Shown here: positions 34,913-43,680 of the stretch, in pieces
Layout: each line of letters begins with the position of its first letter
How positions within the stretch are numbered: the first letter of the stretch is position 1
Assembly: GCA_964471915.1 (NCBI GenBank)
Contig: CAYYID010000001.1
Location: forward strand, 62,001-126,000
Direction: 5' to 3'
DNA: 64,000 bases
From: JAIEPW01 sp964471915
GTDB lineage: Bacteria; Acidobacteriota; Terriglobia; Bryobacterales; Bryobacteraceae
The notes under the pieces: generated by a model
What the model was told of the DNA's origin: nothing
The model's database searches: none
What the model saw: the letters and a program-made list of their open reading frames with translations, nothing else
Translations under genes and position numbers: made by a program

Positions 34913-35773
34913 ATGAATCGATTGTTTTTCGTGGCCGGTTTCGCCGCGGGGCTGTGCCTCGGCCAGGCGCCGCAGTTCGGAAAAGCGTCCACCACGCCGG
35001 AATCGGCCAAGGATAAGCTCCAGAAGGCTCCTCCGCAGGTGGAAAGCGCGCTGCGGGGACGCGTGGAGGCTTTTTACCAGGCGCACGTGGACGGCAAGTG
35101 GCGGGAAGCCGACAAGTACGTCGCCGAGGACACCAAGGAGCTGTTCTTCGCGATGCAGAAGAGCCGCTACCAGAGCTGCGAGATCCTGAACACGCGCTAC
35201 TCGGACGGGTTCAAGAAGGCGCAGGTGACGGTCACCTGCAAAGGCGAGTGGCAGTTCCACAACACCCGCCAGCCGGTGGTGATCCCGATGACCACCACCT
35301 GGCGCGTGGAAAACAAAGAGTGGTTCTGGTTTGTGGACCAGAGTTCCGGCCCGAAAGCCACGCCGTGGGGCACCATGGCGCCGGGCCCGGACAAGGCGCC
35401 CGGCGCTGCTCCCTCCATCGGCCCGGCCGGCATGCCGGCCAATCTGGACGAGGCGAGCAAGAAGATCCTGGCGCAGGTTAAGGTCAGCCGGACCGAGGTC
35501 ACCCTGGACCCCAAGTCCGAGAGCACCGCGACAATCGACATCCTGAATCAGACGCCCGGCGAAGTCTCGGTGCGCGCCGTTGCGGGCTCCGACCTGCCCG
35601 GCCTCACCCTGTCGTTGACCAAGAATCGCCTCTTGAGCACCGAGCAGTCGGTGCTGACCATCAAGTTTACCCCGCAGGCGAATCAGCCCGCCGACCTGCC
35701 GCCGCTGGATGTCTTCATCGAGGCGATCCCGTTCAACAAGGTAGTTCCCGTTAAGGTCAAGTTCAGCAACTAG
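34913..35773 (+). CDS. Secreted hypothetical protein
   Basis: 286 aa from the ATG at 34913, giving signal peptide LFFVAGFAAGLCLGQ. Residues about 40-145 resemble an SnoaL/NTF2-like fold (LRGRVEAFYQAHVDGKWREADKYVAEDT). After a Pro/Gly/Ala linker, residues about 185-286 look like an Ig-type beta sandwich (VTLDPKSESTATIDILNQTPG). It is probably periplasmic or surface-attached. No catalytic motif is seen, and there is no clear operon partner. Confidence 0.7.
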   Translation: MNRLFFVAGFAAGLCLGQAPQFGKASTTPESAKDKLQKAPPQVESALRGRVEAFYQAHVDGKWREADKYVAEDTKELFFAMQKSRYQSCEILNTRYSDGFKKAQVTVTCKGEWQFHNTRQPVVIPMTTTWRVENKEWFWFVDQSSGPKATPWGTMAPGPDKAPGAAPSIGPAGMPANLDEASKKILAQVKVSRTEVTLDPKSESTATIDILNQTPGEVSVRAVAGSDLPGLTLSLTKNRLLSTEQSVLTIKFTPQANQPADLPPLDVFIEAIPFNKVVPVKVKFSN

Positions 35774-35897
35774 AACCGGGGTCAGTTCGGTGCAGGCCCC
35801 GTCCGTACGCTCCGAAGTCCGTAACCGCCTGTCCTGCCTTTCTTTGCGAAGATTTTTGCGCCTGCGGAAAACACCCCCTGGCCGTTTTCCCGACAAA

Positions 35898-35936
35898 TAG
35901 TTGACAAAGTCAACTATCGATAGTTGACTTTGTCAA
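35898..35936. promoter_or_regulatory. 36-bp perfect palindrome built from four TAGTTGAC half-sites
   Basis: Bases 35901-35936 equal their own reverse complement. The region reads TAGTTGAC-AAA-GTCAACTA, then TCGA overlap, then TAGTTGAC-TTT-GTCAAC, so it is two abutting dyads. It lies 74 bp upstream of the 36010 gene in an AT-richer patch. The shape suits a dimeric repressor such as a MarR-type protein binding twice, or a cruciform. Confidence 0.65.
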
Positions 35937-36009
35937 CGAATTCTCCTGCCGCTCCTCTCCGTCTTTGGCCCCCGGCTTGCTTCTCGTTTGGCGGAGGCAG
36001 CGAATCCCC

Positions 36010-36645
36010 ATGATGCGAACGATCTCCTTTGAAACGGCGGCCAACCTGCCGGCGATGCCCCTGGAAGGCGACCGGCTGGCGCGGCGGCGCTCCCAGGAGC
36101 ACGGTTTCTTCCAGGAGAACCTGATCCAGTTCCTCGATGAGGCGCGGCCGCAGCCGCCCACGCGCCCGGCGGCGAGTCAGGTTTCCGTCGCCTCGCGCCA
36201 CAATCGCGGCATCTTCGCGGACCGGCAGACCGCGGGATCGATTGGCGCCGAAGTCATCCGGGAACGCGGCGAGAACAAGGTCGCCAAGTCCGCTGATACC
36301 CCGCCGGTGTTCACCCCCGGCATGTCCTCCGCCGACCGCTATTGGGCCATGCAGCCGGAACCGGTCCGCGCCCTCCGCTACGCCAAACCGGACGAGCGCG
36401 AGGCGCTGGCGCAATCGCTCTCGAAACAGGGCTACGCGATCGACGCGCCCATCATGGTCTGGGGCTGGGATCCGGAGCAGACCATGCGCCTGCGCACGGA
36501 GTACGGTTACACTTGGGTGCCCTCGGCGTATCAGCCGCAGATCCAGATCGCGCCGGGTCTCGCCATGCCCGGAATCCCCTCCTACGACCCCACGCAGCCG
36601 CCCCCGGGGTCGATCCGCGTGAACCTCGACTTCCTCGCCACCTAG
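36010..36645 (+). CDS. Hypothetical protein, 211 aa
   Basis: From the ATG at 36010 (a second ATG follows immediately); GGAGG lies about 13 nt upstream, a little far. It is soluble, Pro-rich and has no signal peptide. The middle third (RYAKPDEREALAQSLSKQG) is helical and the C-terminal third is Pro/Tyr-rich (TYGYTWVPSAYQP-like, ending NLDFLAT). I do not recognise a family. The 36-bp palindrome upstream may control it. Confidence 0.6.
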   Translation: MMRTISFETAANLPAMPLEGDRLARRRSQEHGFFQENLIQFLDEARPQPPTRPAASQVSVASRHNRGIFADRQTAGSIGAEVIRERGENKVAKSADTPPVFTPGMSSADRYWAMQPEPVRALRYAKPDEREALAQSLSKQGYAIDAPIMVWGWDPEQTMRLRTEYGYTWVPSAYQPQIQIAPGLAMPGIPSYDPTQPPPGSIRVNLDFLAT

Positions 36646-36779
36646 AAATTTCGCGCCCGTCACGCCAACTCTATTTCCATTCGTTTCTTGCACCTCCAGT
36701 GCTGGAAGCGATTTGGAAGCGCCACGGCCGGTAGCGCACCAGCCCGCCGGAAGCCGGGTCCTGCAAGCTCGACCTCGCG

Positions 36780-36968
36780 ATGTCGACTTACAGTTCCTTT
36801 CTCATCCGGTGCTGGCTGAAGCGCGACGGGAGCGACCCCAGCTTCGTAGCCGAACATGTTCAATCCGGCGCACAATTCCGCGCTCCGGAACTCGCCCCCA
36901 TCTGCCAGTGGATCGCGGCCACCAACCAACAAGTCGCTGTCGAGCCTGACGCGCAACCCGAGGCGTAA
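36780..36968 (+). CDS. Small conserved hypothetical protein before the sigma factor
   Basis: 62 aa. The pattern YSSFLIRCWLKRDG, FVAEHVQSGAQFR and PICQWIAA is one I associate with a family of short proteins of unknown function carrying an RxW...EHVQSG core. The stop at 36968 abuts the sigma-factor ATG at 36970, so the two are translationally linked. It might modulate the sigma factor, but no anti-sigma motif is visible. Confidence 0.6.
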   Translation: MSTYSSFLIRCWLKRDGSDPSFVAEHVQSGAQFRAPELAPICQWIAATNQQVAVEPDAQPEA

Positions 36969-36969
36969 C

Positions 36970-37557
36970 ATGACTACAGCGACACTTGAACGGCCCCAGC
37001 GGTCCGAAATCTGGGGCGGCTACATGCAACGGATCGCCGGGGGAGACTCCGCGGCGCTTTCTTCGCTTTATGACGAGAGTTCGGGGCTCACCTTCGCCCT
37101 GGCGTTGCGGATCCTGCGCAACCACGCCGACGCCGAGGAGGTCGTGCTGGACTCCTTCCACCAGGTCTGGCGGCGCGCCGGCCAGTACGCCGCGGACCGG
37201 GGCAGCGCCCAAACCTGGCTGCTGACCATCGTGCGGAACCGCGCGATCGACCGGCTGCGGAGCCGCACGTCGACCGAGCGACCGTCCGAGGACCTCGCGG
37301 CGCTGCCGGGGTCGGCGATGCCGGCCGCCCGCGGGGCCTCGCCTGAGGAATCCAGCCTGCAGGCGCAACAGCGCCGGACCATCGTCGCCGCGCTGGAGCG
37401 GCTGCCCGCCGCCACGCGCCGCTCGCTGGAACTGGCGTACTTCGAGGGGCTGTCGCACTCGGAGATCGCCGAGCGCCTGGGCGAGCCGCTGGGCACGGTG
37501 AAGACCCGGATCCGCCGCGGCCTGCAGGTGCTGCGCGCCGCGCTGCCGGAGCTATGA
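36970..37557 (+). CDS. ECF-type RNA polymerase sigma factor
   Basis: 195 aa from the ATG at 36970. Region 2 is at about 17-85 (LSSLYDESSGLTFALALRIL, NHADAEEVVLDSFHQVWRRA, AQTWLLTIVRNRAIDRLR) and region 4 at about 130-190 (LPAATRRSLELAYFEGLSHSEIAERLGEPLGTVKTR split over the HTH). It resembles SigK-type ECF factors. No anti-sigma gene follows; the next gene is convergent (6-bp overlap), so regulation must come from elsewhere or from the small upstream protein. Confidence 0.93.
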   Translation: MTTATLERPQRSEIWGGYMQRIAGGDSAALSSLYDESSGLTFALALRILRNHADAEEVVLDSFHQVWRRAGQYAADRGSAQTWLLTIVRNRAIDRLRSRTSTERPSEDLAALPGSAMPAARGASPEESSLQAQQRRTIVAALERLPAATRRSLELAYFEGLSHSEIAERLGEPLGTVKTRIRRGLQVLRAALPEL

Positions 37558-38412
37558 GCCGGGCGCGTACTCCAGGATCCGCGCATCGGAGAAGTTAGCG
37601 CACCGGCGGTAGAACTCCGGCGCGCGATCGAAGGCGGCGCGCGGCACCAGGCCAATCAGTTCCGACGAATGAACCGGCGCCAGCGCGGCCACCGCGGCGT
37701 AGAGCTGCTCCACCGGGATCTCGGCGAAGCGGGTAAGGTTCATCGACACCTGGGCGCGGCCGCGCGAGGGCAGGTAGAGCCCGATGGCCTTCACGAACGG
37801 AAACCCGCCGCCGGAGGCGCGGACGCGGCGGGCGATGTCCCGGGCGACCGTCACGTCGGAGGTTTCGAGGTCGATGTTGTAAGCCACCAGCAGGTTGCGG
37901 GCGCCGATGCAGGTGGCGCCGGCGGTGGGGTGGAGCGCCGGACCTCCGGTGTCGGGCGCCGGAAGCGTGGGGTCCGCCAGGCGCTGCTCGAAGCCCTTGC
38001 GCCGCACCTTCTCCAGCGGCAGCTTGCCGGGCGAGGCGGATTCGTAGAAATAACTCGGGATCCGGTGGCGGAGCCAGAGTTCGCCGGCGGCGCGGCGAGC
38101 CAGCGCGGCGCAGTCCGCGAGCGTCGCGTCCTCCAGCGGGACGAACGGCAGAACGTCCGCCGCGCCCAGGCGCGGATGGACCCCCTGGTGCGCGCGCAGA
38201 TCGATCCCCTGGGCGGCGACGCCCGCGGCGTCCACCGCGGCCTGCAGCACGGCGTCCGCCGGGCCGGCCAGGGTGACCACCGAGCGGTTGTGGTCGATGT
38301 CGGACTCCCAACCGAGCAGCGTAACGCCCGGCGTCCGCGCGACGGCGTCCACGATGCGGGCGACTTTCGCCGCGTCGCGGCCTTCGGAGAAGTTCGGCAC
38401 GCACTCGATCAC
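37552..38412 (-). CDS. ftcD: Glutamate formimidoyltransferase
   Basis: 286 aa, transferase part only (no cyclodeaminase domain). It moves the formimino group from formiminoglutamate to tetrahydrofolate at the end of histidine degradation. Family landmarks are ECVPNFSEGRD at the N-terminus, DHNRSVVTLAG, AHQGVHPRLGAADVLPFVP and the ARNLLVAYNIDL strand. No hut genes lie in the window. It diverges from aas across a 150-bp region filled with tandem hairpin repeats. Confidence 0.93.
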   Translation of the reverse strand: MIECVPNFSEGRDAAKVARIVDAVARTPGVTLLGWESDIDHNRSVVTLAGPADAVLQAAVDAAGVAAQGIDLRAHQGVHPRLGAADVLPFVPLEDATLADCAALARRAAGELWLRHRIPSYFYESASPGKLPLEKVRRKGFEQRLADPTLPAPDTGGPALHPTAGATCIGARNLLVAYNIDLETSDVTVARDIARRVRASGGGFPFVKAIGLYLPSRGRAQVSMNLTRFAEIPVEQLYAAVAALAPVHSSELIGLVPRAAFDRAPEFYRRCANFSDARILEYAPGS

Positions 38413-38438
38413 GGAGCTTCCAGCCTAACCGAAAGTCC

Positions 38439-38553
38439 CGGCGCGCCGTTCCACGTGCGGCGCCGAGCCCACTACCCCCGGCGCGCGGTTCCACGCACGC
38501 GCCGAGCCCACTACCCCTGGCGCGCGGTTCCACGCGCGCGCCGAGCCCACTAC
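38439..38553. repeat. Three tandem hairpin repeats of about 40 bp between ftcD and aas
   Basis: Copies lie at 38439-38478, 38479-38517 and 38518-38553 (last truncated). Each has GGCGCGCG, GTTCCACG and an inverted CGCGCGCC-like arm, then CGAGCCCACTACC. The third copy has a perfect 8-bp stem; the others have one or two mismatches. The array fills the divergent promoter region and its end runs into the TACAAT hexamer before aas. Confidence 0.75.
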
Positions 38554-38562
38554 AATGTAACG

Positions 38563-40713
38563 GTGTATCGCTTCTTTCAGGTGATCCTGCGCGTGGTGTT
38601 CCGCCTCTTGTTCCGCGTGGAGGTGCGCGGCGAAGCCCCGCCGGCGGGCAAGTTCCTCATTGCCCCGAACCACCAGTCGTTCCTCGACGGCATCATCATG
38701 GGCACGTTCCTCCCGGTGGAGCCCGTCTGGCTGGTGCACACCACCATCGCCCGCGCCGCGCCCTTCAAGTACTTCCTGCCCATCATCCGCTACAAGGAAG
38801 TGGACACCACCAGCCCGCTGGTGATGAAGCAGGTGATCCAGATGCTCGACCAGGGCGAGCACGTCTGCATCTTTCCCGAGGGGCGCATCACCGTCACCGG
38901 CAGCCAGATGAAGGTCTACGACGGGCCCGCCTTCGCGGCGGCCAAGGCCGGCGCGCAGATCCTGCCCATCCATCTGGAAGGCCCGCGCTTCAGCCACTTC
39001 AGCCGCATGCAGGGCGACTATCCGAAGCGGTGGTTCCCCAAGATCACCATGACCATCCTGCCGCCGCAGGCGATCACCATGCCGGAGGCCCGCACCGCGC
39101 GCGAGCGCCGCCGCAAGGCCAGCGAGCAGTTGCGCCGCATCCTGTGGGACGCGCACTTCTATTCCCGCGATCCCCGCAAGACGGTCTACGAAGCGTTCCT
39201 CGACGCGGCGGACCTGCACGGCCGCTCCCGCGTGATGACCGAAGACATCCGCATGACGCCCGAAACGTACGGCCTGGCCATCAAGGCGAGCCTCGCGCTG
39301 GGGCGCCTGGTCTCGAAGCTGACCGTCGAAACCGAGAAGGTCGGGGTCCTGCTGCCGAACGCGGGCCCCACGGCGTACCTGATCCTGGGGCTGGAGTGCT
39401 TCCGCCGCGTGCCCGCGATGCTGAACTTCACCGCGGGCATCGACGGCACCCGCAGCGCCATCCGCGCCGCGGAGGTCAAGCTCGTCGTGTCCTCCAAGGC
39501 TTTTGTCGAAAAGGCCAAGCTCGACAAGCTGGTGGACGCGCTGGCGAAGGAAGTGAAGGTGGTCTATCTCGAGGACCTGCGGGCGTCGCTGACGCTGGCC
39601 GACAAGCTCTGGCTGATCCTGTACGCGGTGCATTTCCCGCGCTCCGTAATGCGCAAGGCGAATCCGCACGAGCCGGCGGCGGTGCTGTTCACCTCGGGGT
39701 CCGAGGGCAAACCCAAGGGGGTGGTACTGAGCCACGACAACATCCTCGCCAATATCCGCCAGCTCACCACCATTGTGGACCTGCGGCCTTCCGACAAGCT
39801 GATGAGCGCACTGCCGATGTTCCACAGCTTCGGCTTCACCATCGGCACGCTGCTGCCGCTGATCACCGGGATGCGCGTGTTCTGGTATCCGTCGCCGCTG
39901 CACTACCGCATCGTGCCGGAGATGACTTACGACCGCGACTGCACCATTCTCTTTTCCACGAACACGTTCCTGGCCAACTACGCGAAGTTCGCGCATCCGT
40001 ATGACTTCTACAACCTGCGCTTCGTGGTGACCGGCGCGGAGAAGCTCAGCGAGGAGACGCGCAACGTTTACCAGCAGAAGTTCGGCGTCCGGATCTTCGA
40101 GGGCTACGGCGCCACGGAATGCGCGCCGGTCATCTCCGCGAGTGTTCCGCAGGCCAACTACCCCGGCACGCTGGGCGAGCTGATGCCGGGCATGGACATG
40201 CAGGTGGCGCCGGTGGAGGGCATCGAGACCGGCGGGTCGCTGGTAGTGAAGGGACCGAACGTCATGCTCGGCTACCTGCGCGAGTCGAAGCCCGGCGTGC
40301 TGGAGCCGCCGGTGTCCTCGCACTTCGGCGCCGGCTGGTACGACACCGGCGATATCGTCACCACGGAGGGCCTGGTGATCACGCTCCGCGGACGCCTGAA
40401 GCGGTTCGCGAAGGTCGCCGGCGAGATGATCTCGCTGGAGCTGCCGGAGAAGATCGCCTCCGCGGCTTCGCCCAAGCACCTGCACGGCGTCATCGCGGTG
40501 AAGGACCAGAGCCGCGGCGAGGTGCTGGTCCTGCTCACGGACGATAAGGCGCTGGAGCGGCAACAGCTCGTTGCCGCCGCCCGCGAACTCGGGCTGCCCG
40601 AACTGGCCGTGCCCCGGCGCATTGTCGCCGTCGATAAGCTCCCCATCCTCGGCAACGGCAAGAAAGACTACGTGCGGATGCAGAGCCTGGTGACGGAGCT
40701 GGTCGCCCAATGA
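38563..40713 (+). CDS. aas: Bifunctional lysophospholipid acyltransferase / acyl-ACP synthetase
   Basis: 716 aa. Residues about 1-200 are a PlsC-type acyltransferase with the HX4D motif (NHQSFLDG, His37-Asp42) and FPEGRIT. Residues about 215-716 are an AMP-forming synthetase with TSGSEGKPKG (from Thr377), GYGATECAPV and YDTGDIV. It re-acylates lysophospholipids at the membrane. Unlike E. coli Aas no second large membrane block is seen. The start is GTG at 38563, with TACAAT (38551-38556) ending 6 nt upstream. It overlaps the MFS gene by 4 bp. Confidence 0.92.
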   Translation: MYRFFQVILRVVFRLLFRVEVRGEAPPAGKFLIAPNHQSFLDGIIMGTFLPVEPVWLVHTTIARAAPFKYFLPIIRYKEVDTTSPLVMKQVIQMLDQGEHVCIFPEGRITVTGSQMKVYDGPAFAAAKAGAQILPIHLEGPRFSHFSRMQGDYPKRWFPKITMTILPPQAITMPEARTARERRRKASEQLRRILWDAHFYSRDPRKTVYEAFLDAADLHGRSRVMTEDIRMTPETYGLAIKASLALGRLVSKLTVETEKVGVLLPNAGPTAYLILGLECFRRVPAMLNFTAGIDGTRSAIRAAEVKLVVSSKAFVEKAKLDKLVDALAKEVKVVYLEDLRASLTLADKLWLILYAVHFPRSVMRKANPHEPAAVLFTSGSEGKPKGVVLSHDNILANIRQLTTIVDLRPSDKLMSALPMFHSFGFTIGTLLPLITGMRVFWYPSPLHYRIVPEMTYDRDCTILFSTNTFLANYAKFAHPYDFYNLRFVVTGAEKLSEETRNVYQQKFGVRIFEGYGATECAPVISASVPQANYPGTLGELMPGMDMQVAPVEGIETGGSLVVKGPNVMLGYLRESKPGVLEPPVSSHFGAGWYDTGDIVTTEGLVITLRGRLKRFAKVAGEMISLELPEKIASAASPKHLHGVIAVKDQSRGEVLVLLTDDKALERQQLVAAARELGLPELAVPRRIVAVDKLPILGNGKKDYVRMQSLVTELVAQ

Positions 40714-42050
40714 GCGCCCAGCCCGTTCCGGTGCACCTCTACAGCAAGCGCGAGCAGCGGGGCTGGTATTTCTACGACTGGGGCAACTCAGCTTTCTCCA
40801 CCACGGTGGTGACGCTGTTCCTGGGCCCCTACCTGACGTCGCTGGCCAAGACCGCCGCGGGCGAGGGCGGATCGATTTATCCGCTCGGCATCGCGGTGGA
40901 CCCCCGGGCGTATTGGGGCTACCTGATCAGCCTCTCGGTGGTCTTGCAGGCCTTCATGATGCCGGTGGTCGGCGCGCTCGCCGACTACGGGCGCCGCAAG
41001 AAGGAACTGCTGGCGCTGTGCGCCTACACCGGCGCGTCCGCCACCATCGGGATGTACTTTCTGGAGGGCGCCGACTATCTGCTGGGCGGCGTGCTGTTCC
41101 TGATCGCGAACGTCGCGTTCGGATCGTCGCTGGTGGTCTACAATTCGTTCCTGCCGGAGATCGCCGCGCCAGAGGACCGCGACTCCGTGTCCTCGACAGG
41201 CTGGGGGCTCGGCTACCTGGGCGGCGGCTTGCTGCTGGCCCTCAATCTGGTGCTCTACACGCGCGCGGACGCCTTCGGGCTCACCGAGTCGCGCGCCGTG
41301 CGCATCAGCCTGGCCTCGGCCGGAATCTGGTGGGCGGTGTTCACCATCCCCACCGTGCTCGCGCTCCGCAACCGCCCGAGCCTGAACCAGCTCGCCCGCG
41401 GCCAGCACCTGCTCACGGTCGGGTTCCTGCAACTGTTCCGCACCCTGGCAGGGCTCAAGAACTACCCCAAGACGCTGGTCTTCCTGCTCGGCTACACGTT
41501 CTACAACGACGCCATCCAGACGGTCATCTCGCTGGCCAGCCAGTTCGGCAGCGAAGAACTGAAGATCCCGCTGTCGCAGCTCACCATGGCGATCCTGATG
41601 GTGCAGTTCGTCGCGTTCTTCGGCGCGCTTACCTTCAACTGGATCGCGACGCGGATCACGGCCAAGCGCGCCGTGATGCTGTCGCTGGTGATCTGGATCG
41701 GCGTAGTGGCGTCGATGTACCTGTTCGTGAAAACGACCGTAGAGTTCTTCGTGATGGCCGCGATCGTCGCCATCGTGCTGGGCGGCAGCCAGGCGCTGAG
41801 CCGCGCGCTGTTCTCCCTGATGATCCCGCCCGGCAAGGAGGCCGAGTACTTCGCGCTCTACGAGATCTCGGACAAGGGCACCAGTTGGCTGTGCCCCATG
41901 ATCTTCGCGCTGGCGCTCGACTACACCGGCAGCTACCGCCAGTCGATCCTGTCGCTGCTGGTGTTCTTCATCGCGGGGCTGGCGATCCTCAGCCGCGTGC
42001 AGGTGGAAGCCGCCGCCGAGGAAGCCAAATCCGCGGGTGTGGCACACTGA
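40710..42050 (+). CDS. MFS transporter, UMF1/Atg22-like family
   Basis: 446 aa with about twelve TM helices. The opening GWYFYDWGNSAFSTTVVTLFL is typical of the UMF1/Atg22-like group, which is linked to amino-acid or lipid efflux. In many genomes LplT-type MFS proteins accompany aas to bring in lysophospholipid, so a similar partnership is a reasonable inference here. The ATG overlaps the aas stop (ATGA). Confidence 0.88.
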   Translation: MSAQPVPVHLYSKREQRGWYFYDWGNSAFSTTVVTLFLGPYLTSLAKTAAGEGGSIYPLGIAVDPRAYWGYLISLSVVLQAFMMPVVGALADYGRRKKELLALCAYTGASATIGMYFLEGADYLLGGVLFLIANVAFGSSLVVYNSFLPEIAAPEDRDSVSSTGWGLGYLGGGLLLALNLVLYTRADAFGLTESRAVRISLASAGIWWAVFTIPTVLALRNRPSLNQLARGQHLLTVGFLQLFRTLAGLKNYPKTLVFLLGYTFYNDAIQTVISLASQFGSEELKIPLSQLTMAILMVQFVAFFGALTFNWIATRITAKRAVMLSLVIWIGVVASMYLFVKTTVEFFVMAAIVAIVLGGSQALSRALFSLMIPPGKEAEYFALYEISDKGTSWLCPMIFALALDYTGSYRQSILSLLVFFIAGLAILSRVQVEAAAEEAKSAGVAH

Positions 42051-42064
42051 AAGTTCCCCTTCCG

Positions 42065-43282
42065 ATGCAGAACTCCTTTCACGAGGTCGTGGAGGCTGAA
42101 GGCCATCTGATCGACTCGCACATCATGGAGCGGATCTTCGACTCCGTGGTGGAGCACAACGGCCGGTTCGAGGTGGAGCGCTTCCACGTCGGCAAGACCA
42201 ACGACGATCCGTCGCAGCTCCGGATGCGCGTCGAGACGCCCACGCAGCACGACATGGATCTGCTGCTGACGCAGTTGCTGGGCCTGGGCTGCTCGCCGAT
42301 CGACTCGGGCGACGCCGAGCTGAAGCTGGTGGAGCGCGATTGCTGCGCCCCCGAGGACTTCTACTCCACGACGAACCACCGCACCCTGGTCCGCCACGGC
42401 GGGCAATGGCTGGAGGCGCAGCGGCAGCGCATGGACGCGCTGGTGGTGATCCGCGGCAACGAGGCGTTCTGCCGCCGCTTGCGCGACCTCCGCGCCGGCG
42501 ATCGCGTGGTCACCGGCATGCGCGGCATCCGCGTCATCCCGGAATCGAAAGATCGCGACCGCCTATCGTTCGCCTTCATGGCCAACGAAATCTCCTCGGA
42601 GCGTCAGGTGGAGACCGCCGTGCGCCGCATCGCGGCCCTGATGCGCCAGGTGCGCGAAGCCGGGCAGAAGATCGTCGTGGTCGCCGGACCCGTGGTGGTC
42701 CACACCGGCGGCGTGGAGCCGCTCTCGAAGCTGATCCGCGCCGGCTGGGTGTCGGCGCTGCTGGCCGGCAATGCGCTCGGGGTCCACGATATCGAGGCGG
42801 CGCTGCTGGGCACCTCGCTGGGCGTCCGCCAGTGCGACGGCCGTTTGGAAGAGCATGGCCACCGCAACCACATGCGCGCCATCAACGCCATCTATCATGC
42901 GGGCGGCATCGCGCAGGCGGTGGCCAGCGGCCGGCTCACGCGCGGCGTGATGTACGAGGCGGTGCGGGCCGGCGTGCCCTTCGTGCTGGCGGGCAGCCTG
43001 CGCGACGACGGGCCGCTGCCCGACGCCATCACCGACATGAACGCCGCGCAGGACGCCTACGCCGGGCACCTGGCCGGCGCGGGCCTGGTCATCTGTCTCA
43101 GCTCAATGCTCCATTCCATCGCCACCGGCAACATGCTGCCGGGCTGGGTGAAGCTGGTGTGCGTGGATATCAACCCGGCCGTGGTCACCAAGATCGGCGA
43201 CCGCGGCTCCAACCAGACCATCGGCATCGTCACCGATGTCGGCTTGTTTCTGGACCTGCTCGTCCGGCACCTCGAACCATGA
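42065..43282 (+). CDS. TIGR00300-type ornithine/arginine-metabolism enzyme (LOR/SDH N-domain)
   Basis: 405 aa. Residues about 5-105 match the LOR/SDH bifunctional conserved region (EVVEAEGHLIDSHIMERIFD). The rest is a Rossmann-like domain with a VVVAGPVVVHTGG stretch and GLVICLSSMLHSIATGN. Relatives act as archaeal ornithine cyclodeaminase or as the C-terminal part of cyanobacterial ArgZ/AgrE; which reaction applies here cannot be read from sequence. The ATG at 42065 is 14 nt after the MFS stop, and the gene overlaps queF by 4 bp. Confidence 0.82.
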   Translation: MQNSFHEVVEAEGHLIDSHIMERIFDSVVEHNGRFEVERFHVGKTNDDPSQLRMRVETPTQHDMDLLLTQLLGLGCSPIDSGDAELKLVERDCCAPEDFYSTTNHRTLVRHGGQWLEAQRQRMDALVVIRGNEAFCRRLRDLRAGDRVVTGMRGIRVIPESKDRDRLSFAFMANEISSERQVETAVRRIAALMRQVREAGQKIVVVAGPVVVHTGGVEPLSKLIRAGWVSALLAGNALGVHDIEAALLGTSLGVRQCDGRLEEHGHRNHMRAINAIYHAGGIAQAVASGRLTRGVMYEAVRAGVPFVLAGSLRDDGPLPDAITDMNAAQDAYAGHLAGAGLVICLSSMLHSIATGNMLPGWVKLVCVDINPAVVTKIGDRGSNQTIGIVTDVGLFLDLLVRHLEP

Positions 43283-43680
43283 AGAAACGCGAGTACACCG
43301 ATGCCCACGCGCGCGCCGGCGTCGCCGCGCCGCTGCCCGCCATCGAATGTTGGGAGAACCAGTATCCCGGCTACGAGATCGAGATCCGCATGCCGGAGTT
43401 TACTTCGGTGTGTCCGCGCACGGGGTTGCCGGACCACGGCACCTTGACGCTGCGCTACGTTCCCGATAAGCTCTGCCTCGAGCTGAAGTCCCTCAAGCTG
43501 TACACGCTGGCGTACCGCAACCTCGGCATCTTTCAGGAGAACGTCGTGAACCGGTTCCTGAAGGATGTCGTCGCCGCGTGCCGGCCGGTGCGCGCCACCG
43601 TCGAAGGCGACTTCATGCCGCGCGGCGGCGTGTACACGAAGGTCACCGCCCACTGGAGCCGCGGCAAGCGTGGACGCTGA
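43279..43680 (+). CDS. queF: NADPH-dependent 7-cyano-7-deazaguanine reductase
   Basis: 133 aa unimodular QueF. It reduces preQ0 to preQ1 in queuosine biosynthesis. Catalytic Cys45 lies in FTSVCPRTGLPDHG with Asp52, and the QueF motif is ELKSLKLYTLAYRN. The ATG at 43279 overlaps the previous stop (ATGA). No queC, queD, queE or tgt gene is nearby. Confidence 0.96.
   Translation: MKKREYTDAHARAGVAAPLPAIECWENQYPGYEIEIRMPEFTSVCPRTGLPDHGTLTLRYVPDKLCLELKSLKLYTLAYRNLGIFQENVVNRFLKDVVAACRPVRATVEGDFMPRGGVYTKVTAHWSRGKRGR

Noticed and set aside
38425..40710. Long minus-strand frame opposite aas
   Set aside because: Shadow frame; aas on the + strand has all catalytic motifs.
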